A stretch of DNA of 64,000 bases, taken from Lachnospiraceae bacterium UBA3310. Its GTDB lineage: Bacteria > Bacillota > Clostridia > Lachnospirales > Lachnospiraceae. The first letter of the stretch is position 1. Each line of letters opens with the position of its first letter. The notes beneath the pieces are model-generated. The model saw only the letters and a program-made list of their open reading frames with translations. It was not told the DNA's origin and searched no databases. Made by a program: the position numbers and the translations under genes. The stretch is taken from assembly GCA_002361355.1 (NCBI GenBank), contig DESQ01000029.1, forward strand, positions 33,616 to 97,615, in the 5' to 3' direction. Positions 1 to 7,853 of this stretch are shown in pieces.

Positions 1-1194
1 TTGGGCACAACCAAGGCGGTGAACAATGTCAACACCAAAATCAGGGAGGCGCTTCTGGGGATGAATGCCTTTGACCAGGGATTGATTGACCGGGTTTTGA
101 TTGAACAGGACGGTACGGACAACAAGAGTAATCTGGGAGCCAATGCGACCCTGGGGGTTTCCATGGCATGTGCCAAGGCAGGGGCGGAGGCTATGGGGAT
201 TCCTCTTTACCGGTATCTCGGCGGCGCTTACACCAGACTTTTGCCAGTGCCCATGATGAACATTTTAAACGGCGGCAAGCACGCGGACAACACGGTGGAT
301 TTTCAGGAGTTTATGATTATGCCGGTGCAGGCGGAGAGTTTTGCAGATGGCCTGCGCATCTGCGCGGAAATCTATCACAATCTAAAGAAAATCTGTAACG
401 ACAGGCATCTCTCCACAGGGGTGGGAGACGAGGGCGGGTTTGCGCCTTCCCTGCCGGACGCTTTTGCGGTTCTCGACCTGATCGTGGAGTCCATCAAAGC
501 GGCAGGCTACACACCTGGGCAGGATATCAAGATCGCTCTGGATGTGGCGGCCTCTGAGCTTTACAACGAAGCCGACGGGGTCTATCATTTCCCCGGTGAG
601 ACGGCGTTAAAGCAGCGCAGGCAGGAGACGGACGGTTCCTACGCGGCGGACTGTTATGAAGCCGGATGTATAACGGCGGACTGCGGGGAAGTCTCCGAGA
701 TTACACGCAGCACAGAGGAGATGGTTGCGTACTATGAGGAACTGGTGGAACGCTATCCGATCATTTCCATCGAGGACGGACTTGCCGAGGACGACTGGGA
801 TGGCTGGCAGATGATGACTCAGAAGCTGGGAGACCGTATCCAGTTGGTGGGTGACGATCTGTTTGTGACAAATACCAAACGTCTGGACGCGGGTATTAAA
901 CTTCATGTAGCCAATGCAATTCTGGTTAAAGTCAACCAGATCGGCACGGTCAGCGAGGCCATGGACGCCATAGAGATGGCGCAGAAGAACGGATATAAAG
1001 CCGTGATTTCCCACCGCTCCGGGGAGACGGAGGATACCTTTATCGCGGATCTTGCCGTGGCGGTCAATGCCGGACAGATCAAGACAGGCGCACCCTGCCG
1101 CAGTGACCGCGTGGCGAAATATAACCAGCTTCTGCGGATCGAGGAAGATCTGGGGAGCGTGGCGTGTTATAAAGAACCGTTTAATAAAATTTAA
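1..1194 (+). CDS. eno: Enolase (phosphopyruvate hydratase), 5'-truncated by window edge
   Basis: Glycolytic enzyme interconverting 2-phosphoglycerate and phosphoenolpyruvate in the cytoplasm. The visible 397 residues begin at the family's GKGTTKAV segment, so about 60 N-terminal residues lie before the window and the TTG at base 1 is not a real start. Family signatures are present: DEGGFAP, SIEDGLAEDDW, LVGDDLFVTN, the catalytic-lysine segment LVKVNQIGT, SHRSGETEDTF and KTGAPCRSDRVAKYNQL. An extra segment of roughly 25-35 residues with three cysteines (about residues 206-238) sits between the YHFPGE and TEEMV segments, where most enolases have only a short linker. Identity is certain; only the insertion is unusual. 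Confidence 0.97.
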   Translation: MGTTKAVNNVNTKIREALLGMNAFDQGLIDRVLIEQDGTDNKSNLGANATLGVSMACAKAGAEAMGIPLYRYLGGAYTRLLPVPMMNILNGGKHADNTVDFQEFMIMPVQAESFADGLRICAEIYHNLKKICNDRHLSTGVGDEGGFAPSLPDAFAVLDLIVESIKAAGYTPGQDIKIALDVAASELYNEADGVYHFPGETALKQRRQETDGSYAADCYEAGCITADCGEVSEITRSTEEMVAYYEELVERYPIISIEDGLAEDDWDGWQMMTQKLGDRIQLVGDDLFVTNTKRLDAGIKLHVANAILVKVNQIGTVSEAMDAIEMAQKNGYKAVISHRSGETEDTFIADLAVAVNAGQIKTGAPCRSDRVAKYNQLLRIEEDLGSVACYKEPFNKI

Positions 1195-1251
1195 CAATTC
1201 AACAAAGCGCCTCTCTACAGGAGGTGGGGAGGCGCTTGCGAAAGGAAAACG

Positions 1252-1758
1252 ATGAAGAAAATCGGTGTGTTATCAGATACCCACGGTAAGCTGCGGGAGG
1301 AGGTAATAGCGATCCTGCGGGAGTGCGACGCGATCCTTCACGCGGGAGACATCAATACCCTGCGTGTGCTTGAAAGCCTGCGGGAAATCGCTCCGCTCTA
1401 TGTGGTCAGGGGAAACGCGGACAAGGAGTGGGCGGCGGATCTGCCGGAGAGCCTGTCGGAGGAAATCTTCGGGCTGCGGGTTTTCATGGTACATAATAAA
1501 AAAGAGATTCCTCAGGATGTAACGGGATATGATCTGGTTGTTTACGGGCACTCCCATAAATACGAGGAGAGGAAAGAGGAAAACTGCTTTTATCTGAATC
1601 CCGGAAGTTGCGGGCCGAGACGTTTTTCCCTGCCTGTGACCATGGCGGTGGTGGAGGTGGAAGAGAGATCGGAAGACGAAGGTGTAAGGGCGTTCCGGGT
1701 GATTAAAAAGGATATTGTGCAGGATACGGCGGCAGCGGGGCAGGAAAAAACGCGATAG
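1252..1758 (+). CDS. YfcE/MJ0936-family metallophosphoesterase
   Basis: Small (168 aa) calcineurin-like phosphoesterase binding two metals; family members hydrolyse phosphodiesters but the physiological substrate is unknown. Metal-ligand motifs occur in order: SDTHG (residues 8-12), GDIN (about 32), GNAD (about 54), HN (about 81), GHSH (about 99) and NPGS (about 116). The ATG follows a purine-rich site and lies 57 bp after eno, so the two genes may be cotranscribed. YfcE-type proteins are common beside housekeeping genes in Firmicutes and the neighbourhood does not suggest a specific substrate. Confidence 0.9.
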   Translation: MKKIGVLSDTHGKLREEVIAILRECDAILHAGDINTLRVLESLREIAPLYVVRGNADKEWAADLPESLSEEIFGLRVFMVHNKKEIPQDVTGYDLVVYGHSHKYEERKEENCFYLNPGSCGPRRFSLPVTMAVVEVEERSEDEGVRAFRVIKKDIVQDTAAAGQEKTR

Positions 1759-1894
1759 AAGATGGCGATGCCGAAAGACAGGTAGAACCCTCTTTCTTGT
1801 CAAACGCCCCGTAAAATGCTATTATTTTTTCGATGTGTATGCTATATGCCAAGGCTACAAATATTTTTTAGGAAAGGTTTCAGACGGGAACGTC

Positions 1895-3364
1895 ATGCAG
1901 ATTATAAAGAGTAATAAAACACAGTTTGAGTACGACATTCAGGCGCTGTTAAAATCCTTTTATCCGGAGTGGGAGCCTCATATGCTTGCGCCGGATTCAG
2001 AGATCAGGGACAGAAGGATTCTGGAAGGCGAACCGGTGATGGAATTGTATTTTGGCGAGACGGAAGTAACGCTAAAGATGCTGGGCGGGATACCGGATTC
2101 CTCGCAAGATAATGGTTTATATACGTGGTATCCGAAAGAGATGCCCGGCACTCCGGAATACAAGAATGCTTTCAAGCGTTTTTTCTATGTTTCGCTATGT
2201 AAAGAGACAGGAACGACTCTCCCCTGGGGCAACTTGACAGGCATCCGCCCCACAAAGATTGCCATGACTATGATGGAGCAGGGAAAAAGCGAGGAGGAGA
2301 CGGCCGATTTTTTGAAGGAAATGCATCTGGTGAGTGAGGAGAAGACAGCGCTTGCTATAGAGATTGCCGGAAGAGAGCAAAAAATTTTAAGCACCCTTCA
2401 TTATGAGAACGGTTACAGCCTCTATGTGGGGATTCCTTTTTGCCCCACCACCTGCCTGTACTGTTCTTTTACCTCTTACCCCATTGGCGCGTGGAAAAAG
2501 AGGGTGGGAGATTATCTGGCGGCGTTGGAGAAGGAGATCGACGCGACGGCTCTACTCTTTCAGGGTAAAATACTGGATACCGTATACATTGGCGGCGGTA
2601 CGCCCACTTCCCTGTCGGCGGCGGAACTGGAACGGCTGCTTAAAAAGCTTCGGGACGCTTTTGATTTCAGTACAGTGCAGGAATTTACGGTGGAGGCTGG
2701 GAGAGCGGACAGCATTACGGAGGAAAAGCTTAAGGTACTTTTTGAAAACGGCGTGACAAGAATCTCCGTCAATCCCCAGACCATGAAGCAGGAAACCCTT
2801 GACCTGATTGGCAGACGGCACACGGTGGAGCAGGTGAAGGAGGCATTTCATCTGGCGCGACGGGCGGGATTCACCAATATCAACATGGATATCATTCTGG
2901 GCCTTCCCGGGGAGACGGCGGCGGATGTGAGACATACGATAGAGGAGATTCAGGCGCTTGGGCCGGATGCGCTGACGGTGCATTCCCTGGCGGTGAAAAG
3001 GGCTTCCAAACTGGGACGGTGGATTGAGGAAAACGGAGCCACGGCCTACAATAACACGGAAGAAATTATGGAGATCGCGGCTAAAGGCGCGGCGGATATG
3101 GACATGACGCCTTATTATCTTTACCGGCAAAAAAATATGTCGGGCAATTTTGAGAACGTGGGATACTCCATGCGGGATAAATACGGCATTTACAATATCC
3201 TGATCAATGAGGAGAAACAGACTATCGCTGCTCTCGGTGCGGGGTCTATCACGAAGGGCGTTTTCCCGGACGACAGGATCGAGCGGTGCGAGAATGTGAA
3301 GGACGTTGCGCAGTACATAGAGCGGATTGACGAGATGATCGGGAGGAAGAGGCGGCTGCTGTAG
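1895..3364 (+). CDS. hemZ: HemZ-family radical SAM protein (coproporphyrinogen dehydrogenase-like)
   Basis: Oxygen-independent coproporphyrinogen III oxidase-like radical SAM protein, 489 aa. The iron-sulfur motif CPTTCLYC is at about residue 183, followed by the YIGGGTPT segment and the AGR/NPQT strands typical of the HemN superfamily; the N-terminal ~170 residues match the HemZ-specific extension. The open frame extends further upstream, but ATG 1895 (MQIIKSNKT) gives the usual HemZ length and the preceding stretch is not HemZ-like. In gut Clostridia this protein is widespread even where no haem pathway is complete, so its true substrate is uncertain. It ends 2 bp from the stop of the convergent downstream gene. 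Confidence 0.88.
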   Translation: MQIIKSNKTQFEYDIQALLKSFYPEWEPHMLAPDSEIRDRRILEGEPVMELYFGETEVTLKMLGGIPDSSQDNGLYTWYPKEMPGTPEYKNAFKRFFYVSLCKETGTTLPWGNLTGIRPTKIAMTMMEQGKSEEETADFLKEMHLVSEEKTALAIEIAGREQKILSTLHYENGYSLYVGIPFCPTTCLYCSFTSYPIGAWKKRVGDYLAALEKEIDATALLFQGKILDTVYIGGGTPTSLSAAELERLLKKLRDAFDFSTVQEFTVEAGRADSITEEKLKVLFENGVTRISVNPQTMKQETLDLIGRRHTVEQVKEAFHLARRAGFTNINMDIILGLPGETAADVRHTIEEIQALGPDALTVHSLAVKRASKLGRWIEENGATAYNNTEEIMEIAAKGAADMDMTPYYLYRQKNMSGNFENVGYSMRDKYGIYNILINEEKQTIAALGAGSITKGVFPDDRIERCENVKDVAQYIERIDEMIGRKRRLL

Positions 3365-3366
3365 AA

Positions 3367-4176
3367 TTATCTTCTCTGTTGTTTTAATGATTCGTTTTCG
3401 GCAAGGAGCTGTTTGATCAAGGCATCCTTTTCCGCGATCACTCTCTCGTAGTTGCGCAGATCCTGATAATATTCCTCACGGTCACGACAATGTTTGCGAA
3501 CCAGATCATCTGCGCTCATGCGGAATATGGTTTCGGATGCTTCCTGCAAATATTCGTTCTTGGATGCCAGCATTTTGATCTCCTCCCAAGTAGTGGCTTT
3601 AAAAAGCATTGCCCACTCATGAATATGATATTTTCTGTCTTCATCGGTTGCCAGATGTATATGAGATAAGTCTATCACATTCAGAGTAAGACTGTCACTA
3701 TATTTTTGATGATTTTTAACGTTTATCAGTTTATATGTAGCATAAAACTCAGGGTTGTCTTCAAACAGAGTGTAATCCAGAAAACCGATATGTATGACAG
3801 GGTTTGCGTCTGTGTAAGTTTGACCGTGATTCAGTTGATCGAAAGAGCGGCATAAATACATGATGGAGCGGTTTTGCCAGTTTAGTTTGTTGGCGATCTG
3901 CATTTCCAGATTAATCAGTATATGATTATTTAGAACCACATTAATATCTAACCGGAATTCTTTATCTGTAATAGCTTCTCCTAAAATAATGGGATTAGTA
4001 ATCTCGACAGAAGTTACTCTGGATGCGGAAAGATGGAGCAGAGAACAGATCAGCCCACGCAAAACTTTATTGCTGGATTGCAGGACAGCACGAAACATGT
4101 AGTCGTTTGTCATGCCGTAAGGGATTTCACCATGTGCGTTGTGTAAATTTGTAAAGGTTTCCGGAGTAGGTTTCAT
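3367..4176 (-). CDS. Rpn-family / PD-(D/E)XK nuclease-type protein (PDDEXK_2)
   Basis: 269 aa protein of the recombination-promoting nuclease / 'PD-(D/E)XK nuclease family transposase' group (PF12784-like). The N-terminal part carries the NDYMFRAVL signature (about residues 24-32), an acidic D in EFRLDINV (about residue 93) and an ExQ catalytic element in LEMQI (about 110), followed by the RSIMYLCRSF and YxxL-type strands. The C-terminal ~50 residues are a charged coiled coil. Codon use and base composition are clearly more AT-rich than the flanking genes, which suggests horizontal acquisition. It is the only minus-strand gene in this part of the window and is tail-to-tail with hemZ. Family members promote RecA-independent recombination in E. 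coli; function here is inferred. Confidence 0.85.
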   Translation of the reverse strand: MKPTPETFTNLHNAHGEIPYGMTNDYMFRAVLQSSNKVLRGLICSLLHLSASRVTSVEITNPIILGEAITDKEFRLDINVVLNNHILINLEMQIANKLNWQNRSIMYLCRSFDQLNHGQTYTDANPVIHIGFLDYTLFEDNPEFYATYKLINVKNHQKYSDSLTLNVIDLSHIHLATDEDRKYHIHEWAMLFKATTWEEIKMLASKNEYLQEASETIFRMSADDLVRKHCRDREEYYQDLRNYERVIAEKDALIKQLLAENESLKQQRR

Positions 4177-4589
4177 AGATATGCTTTCCTTTCATGATTG
4201 ATTGACGCGGCATTGGATCAAAAGAGAATGCTTCTCGCTTTTGCCGTGAGAAATGCAGGAGCATGGCTCCGTAGATGTAACAGAAAAAAGAAATGAAGTT
4301 TCTTCTGCAATAGATATATCACAAAAGACAGATGGAGTCAAAATGTTTTAAAAGACAATGCGGAGAAAAGTGAAAGATGAAATACCGTTTATTAAAATTT
4401 TATGGGCATATCTTGACAGGAGAAGTGAGTTATAAAGGGGAAAATACAATATATGGTATTGTGCAGTTCTTACATAAACTTTGATAATAAAGACATTTAG
4501 AACAAAGCTATTTCAAAGGAATGATTGCCGGATGGAAGTGAATGTGAGAAAATAAATATGAAAATATTGTGAGGTAGGAGGAATTCAGT
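4177..4589. other. AT-rich intergenic region between divergent genes
   Basis: 413 bp separating the starts of the minus-strand nuclease gene and the plus-strand AIM24 gene. No coding potential was found. A TTGTGC (4459-4464) and GATAAT (4483-4488) pair 18 bp apart could be a promoter for the AIM24 gene; a good AGGAGG-type ribosome site lies just before 4590. A short inverted repeat (TTCTC...GAGAA) lies near 4230-4252. Nothing else recognisable. Confidence 0.4.
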
Positions 4590-5273
4590 ATGCAGTACAG
4601 AATTATCGGAGACACGATGCCGGCGGTGGAGGTTATGTTTGACGCGCCGGGAGAGGCCATGTATACGCAGTCGGGCGGCATGGCGTGGATGACGGAGGGG
4701 ATTTCCATGGACTCCAACATGAAGGGCGGTCTGGGAAAAAGTATCGGCAGAATGTTCTCGGGAGAATCCTTGTTTATGGCGACCTACAGAGCGGAGCGCG
4801 CGGGCAGCATGATCGCCTTTGCCTCCACGGTGGCGGGCGAGGTGCTACCTGTCGATGTGGGAGCCTGCGGCGGTATGATCTGCCAGAAGGGAGCGTTTCT
4901 CTGCGCGCAGGAGACGGTGAACCTGAACGTGGCGTTTACGAAGAAGTTTTCCGCCGGATTATTCGGCGGCGAGGGTTTTATTTTGCAGGATATCAACGGA
5001 AGCGGCATGGTGTTTCTTGAGATCGACGGCAATAAGGTGGAGAAAACCCTTGCGCCGGGCGAAGTGCTCAAGGTGGATACGGGAAACGTGGTGGCTTTTG
5101 AAAAAACCGTGCAGTATGACATCGAGACGGTAAAGGGACTGAAAAATATCTTCCTGGGCGGCGAGGGGTTGTTTTTAACAAAGCTGACCGGGCCGGGAAA
5201 AGTGATACTCCAGACGCAAAACTTCAATGAGTTCGCGGGGCGGATTATCAGGATGGTGCCGTCGTCGAGATAA
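4590..5273 (+). CDS. AIM24 / TIGR00266 family protein
   Basis: 227 aa protein of the TIGR00266/AIM24 family, which folds as stacked beta-rolls and has no established biochemical role in bacteria. The repeated short beta motifs rich in glycine (MYTQSGGMAWMTEG near residue 24, GGLGKSIGRMFSGESLFM near 46, GLFGGEGFILQDINGSG near 121) are characteristic, with length typical of the family. No signal peptide is present. The gene stands alone between divergent and unrelated genes. The ATG is supported by a GGTAGGAGGAATT ribosome site. Confidence 0.9.
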   Translation: MQYRIIGDTMPAVEVMFDAPGEAMYTQSGGMAWMTEGISMDSNMKGGLGKSIGRMFSGESLFMATYRAERAGSMIAFASTVAGEVLPVDVGACGGMICQKGAFLCAQETVNLNVAFTKKFSAGLFGGEGFILQDINGSGMVFLEIDGNKVEKTLAPGEVLKVDTGNVVAFEKTVQYDIETVKGLKNIFLGGEGLFLTKLTGPGKVILQTQNFNEFAGRIIRMVPSSR

Positions 5274-5277
5274 CAAA

Positions 5278-5310
5278 AGAACGGAGCGATATCGCGTTCC
5301 GGTTTTATCA
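5278..5310 (+). terminator. Putative hairpin terminator after the AIM24 gene
   Basis: A stem formed by GGAGCGAT and ATCGC-GT-TCC is followed by GGTTTTATC. The T-run is short, so strength is uncertain, and it may also act on the opposite strand. Confidence 0.4.
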
Positions 5311-5400
5311 GATGATACATATAACGGGGCAAGGAAGAGAAAGCCGGCGGCTTTTTTGACCTTGTCCTGTTTTTTGTTTTCCGTATCCTTTCCTTTTCTG

Positions 5401-5457
5401 TTGACAAGGTACATCTATTTCTGTAAAATAGTTATTGACCATAGGTCAATAACTATT
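5401..5457 (+). promoter_or_regulatory. Promoter with overlapping palindromic TetR-type operator
   Basis: TTGACA (5401-5406), a 17-bp spacer and TAAAAT (5424-5429) form a near-consensus sigma-A promoter. A perfect inverted repeat with 14-bp arms (AATAGTTATTGACC at 5427-5440 and its complement at 5444-5457, centre ATA) overlaps the -10 and the start site. Position and symmetry are those expected of the operator for the TetR regulator encoded at 5476, implying autorepression and control of the downstream efflux gene. Confidence 0.75.
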
Positions 5458-5475
5458 GAAGGGAGGACGGGAACG

Positions 5476-6126
5476 TTGGCAAGACCAGTGAAAAAACAAC
5501 CGGAACAGTGGAAAAGGGAAATGATAAATGCGGCGAAGGAACTCTTTTTGACGAAAGGGTATGAGGAAACCTCAGTTGCAGATATTATGGAGCGGGCAGG
5601 CGGAGCCAAGGGGATGTTTTACCGCTTTTTTCAGAGCAAGGAGGAGATTCTGCATGCGCTGGGAGATCAGATGTTTTTGGAAAACAATCCCTTTGAGGCG
5701 GTAAGAGGGCGCTCCGATCTGAACGGGCTGCAGAAAATCCGTGAAGTGCTTGCTGTTGACAGAGCCGACAAGGAGCGGGAAAAGATCAATACACAGGCAG
5801 TTGGAATTCTGAAAGACCCGCGTATTCTGGCGGCTGCGGTGGAGGCCAACAGACGGGTGCTGACGCCCCTGTGGTTTGAGTTAATCGAGGAGGGGCGACG
5901 GGACGGTTCTATCCGAACGGAATATGCAAAAGAACTTTCCGAGCTGCTTCCGCTGATTAATTTCTGGCTGATGCCGTCCGTGTTTCCGGCAAATGGGGAG
6001 GAAATCCTGCATAAGTGTCAGTTTGTTTCAAGAGCGCTCTCCGCGATGGGGCTTCCCATCATGGAGGACGGGATGTGCGAGCGGGACAAGAAACTCATGG
6101 GGAAGTATCAAGAGGAGGGAGAGTAG
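5476..6126 (+). CDS. TetR/AcrR-family transcriptional regulator
   Basis: 216 aa one-component repressor. The N-terminal helix-turn-helix is visible as MINAAKELFLTKGYEETSVADIMERAGGAKGMFYRFFQSKEEIL-type residues (about 16-58); the remaining helices form the variable ligand-binding domain. The frame is open upstream to 5227, but TTG 5476 is preceded by GGGAGG at ideal spacing and by a promoter/operator, so that start is chosen. The gene is 3 bp from the MFS transporter and both should be transcribed from the operator-controlled promoter at 5401-5429. The ligand is unknown, probably a substrate of the exporter. Confidence 0.9.
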   Translation: MARPVKKQPEQWKREMINAAKELFLTKGYEETSVADIMERAGGAKGMFYRFFQSKEEILHALGDQMFLENNPFEAVRGRSDLNGLQKIREVLAVDRADKEREKINTQAVGILKDPRILAAAVEANRRVLTPLWFELIEEGRRDGSIRTEYAKELSELLPLINFWLMPSVFPANGEEILHKCQFVSRALSAMGLPIMEDGMCERDKKLMGKYQEEGE

Positions 6127-6129
6127 CGG

Positions 6130-7362
6130 ATGAAAGAGAAACTGTTTACGAAAAACTTTACACTCCTTGTCATGGGGCAGGCAAGCTCCCTGTTTGGCAA
6201 CTATATATTGCGCTTGGCGCTTTCTATGTATGTGTTGGAGACAACCGGCTCGGCAGCCGTGTTTGCAGGCATTCTCTCTGTAGCGGCAATCCCGGCTATC
6301 CTGCTTTCTCCGTTGGGCGGCATTTTGGCTGACCGGGCGGATAGGAGGAATATCATGGTGGCGTTGGATGCGCTGACAGGGCTTTCCGTTTTTTGTGCCG
6401 CCGTCATTTTGCCCGGAAAGCATGCGCTGTTTGTGATCGGCACATTGCTTGTCGTGCTTTCCGTTTTCGGGGCCTTTGAGACGCCCACGGTACAGGCGTG
6501 TATTCCGCAAATGCTGACGGGAGACAATATTATCAGGGGTAATGCTGTTGTGAATCAGGTGGCGTCAGTCTCCTATCTGACGGCGCCGTTATTGGGCGGC
6601 ATCCTGTATGCGGCAGTAGGTTTAAAGTCGGTAATGTTTGCGAGTGTTGTCTGTTTTTTCGCTACAGCGTCGTTTGAATGGTTTATCAAGTTGGGTCGTC
6701 AGCCAGAGCGCGGGCGGGGAAGACTTTTGGCAATGGTAAAGAACGATTTTTCAGACAGCGTCCGTTTTATGACAAAGGAGCGGCCGGAGATCATGAAGCT
6801 CCTTTTGCTGGCAGCTCTTTCCCGTTTCTTTGTCATGGGAATTGCGATGGTGGGCATTCCTTTTATCGTGCGCTCGATTCTGGGATTGGATGCAAGATAT
6901 TACGGCGGAGCGGAAAGCGCGCTGGCGGTTGCGACTATTTTAGGAAGCGTTGGGGCGGGACTTCTCACGGGAAAAATGAAGAATGAAAAATTGTGGCTTG
7001 TGCTTGCGGCAATCGGTATTTGTATCATTCCCGCAGGATTTGTATTTTTGTTTCCGCTAGGAGCGGTTTTCAGATATGTGGTAAATGTGGCTGCTTTTTG
7101 CGGGATGCAGGCGGCAATCAGTATTTTTTCTATTTTCGCGGTGTCCATGATCCAGCAGAATACGCCGGATCATCTGCTAGGCAAGGTGATGGCCTACACC
7201 TCCGCCATTACCATGTGCGCGCAGCCGGTGGGGCAGATGGTTTATGGATTTTTGTTTGACGGATGCAGGGAGGCGGTTTTTCTGGTGCTGATTCCTACCG
7301 GGGTGATTGTGGCGGTGATCGGCGTGGGAGCGAGGCGGGTTTTTGGGAGGATGGAGCAATAA
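6130..7362 (+). CDS. MFS transporter (drug-efflux-like)
   Basis: 410 aa polytopic inner-membrane protein with about 12 hydrophobic segments. The loop after the second helix shows the MFS motif A pattern (GGILADRADRRNIM, about residues 63-76) as in MefA-like/MFS_3 efflux proteins. It starts 3 bp after the TetR gene stop with a GAGGAGGGAG ribosome site, so the pair is a regulator-exporter operon. Substrate cannot be read from the sequence; macrolide or other toxic-compound export is only an analogy. A terminator follows. Confidence 0.88.
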   Translation: MKEKLFTKNFTLLVMGQASSLFGNYILRLALSMYVLETTGSAAVFAGILSVAAIPAILLSPLGGILADRADRRNIMVALDALTGLSVFCAAVILPGKHALFVIGTLLVVLSVFGAFETPTVQACIPQMLTGDNIIRGNAVVNQVASVSYLTAPLLGGILYAAVGLKSVMFASVVCFFATASFEWFIKLGRQPERGRGRLLAMVKNDFSDSVRFMTKERPEIMKLLLLAALSRFFVMGIAMVGIPFIVRSILGLDARYYGGAESALAVATILGSVGAGLLTGKMKNEKLWLVLAAIGICIIPAGFVFLFPLGAVFRYVVNVAAFCGMQAAISIFSIFAVSMIQQNTPDHLLGKVMAYTSAITMCAQPVGQMVYGFLFDGCREAVFLVLIPTGVIVAVIGVGARRVFGRMEQ

Positions 7363-7372
7363 GGAGTGTTGT

Positions 7373-7415
7373 AAAAAACTACTTTAAAGTATACTACTTG
7401 TAAGTAGTTTTTTTG
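7373..7415 (+). terminator. Intrinsic terminator after the TetR-MFS operon
   Basis: Arms AAAAAACTACTT (7373-7384) and AAGTAGTTTTTT (7402-7413) flank a loop that can itself form a small stem (AAGTA/TACTT); the right arm runs into a T-tract. Confidence 0.8.
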
Positions 7416-7632
7416 ACTTTGGGACTGGGCAGTTTGAGTGTAAAATTTGAAGATGTTAGAAATCTTTTTATTGAGAATTGATAAAGAGACAAAGAGAAGA
7501 TATCGTTGTTGTGTTTGTGCTGTATTTAGATTATAATATTTTACGAAGTATAGATAAATGATTTGCTAATAAACAGTATTGTAGAGAAATTGAATTGGTC
7601 TGAATAAAGTGCGGTGATATAGGAGTTATGAA

Positions 7633-7726
7633 ATGGGGTTTTTTAGATGGTTCGATAGAAAAAGAAATAAAAAATCAATATGATGATGACTCATCCCATC
7701 TTGAAAAACCTTCCAAAAGAGTGTAA
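7633..7726 (+). pseudogene. Possible small frameshifted ORF or leader peptide
   Basis: An ATG at 7633 with a well-spaced ATAGGAG site encodes MGFFRWFDRKRNKKSI and stops at 7683. The frame starting at ATG 7628 continues to TAA 7726 with a hydrophilic C-terminal part (ending HLEKPSKRV). The two halves together resemble one short basic protein broken by a frameshift, but no family was recognised and it may be chance in AT-rich DNA. Confidence 0.2.
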
Positions 7727-7750
7727 AATCTAACAAGCGTATCTATAAAG

Positions 7751-7848
7751 AGTCCTCGCGGCAATCGCCAATATACCCAAGTCAATCCATGGTTGACTTT
7801 AAGCAGTCATTTGGCTCGGTGCTCGCGGGCAAAAATATAAATTAGGAG
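7751..7848 (+). promoter_or_regulatory. Structured leader upstream of hisS
   Basis: CTCGCGG (7755-7761) can pair with TCGCGGG (7823-7829) to close a domain that contains a perfect AAGTCAA/TTGACTT hairpin (7779-7799, loop TCCATGG). The hisS ribosome site AGGAGG follows directly. The T-box antiterminator sequence is absent, so this is not a recognisable T-box. No known riboswitch class was identified. Confidence 0.45.
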
Positions 7849-7853
7849 GCATC

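Noticed and set aside
4413..4436. Promoter at TTGACA 4413-4418 before the AIM24 gene
   Set aside because: The only TATAAA nearby is 12 bp away, too close for a sigma-A promoter.
7363..7853. T-box riboswitch in front of hisS
   Set aside because: The conserved T-box antiterminator sequence (AGGGTGGnACCGCG) is absent and no terminator/antiterminator pair precedes hisS.
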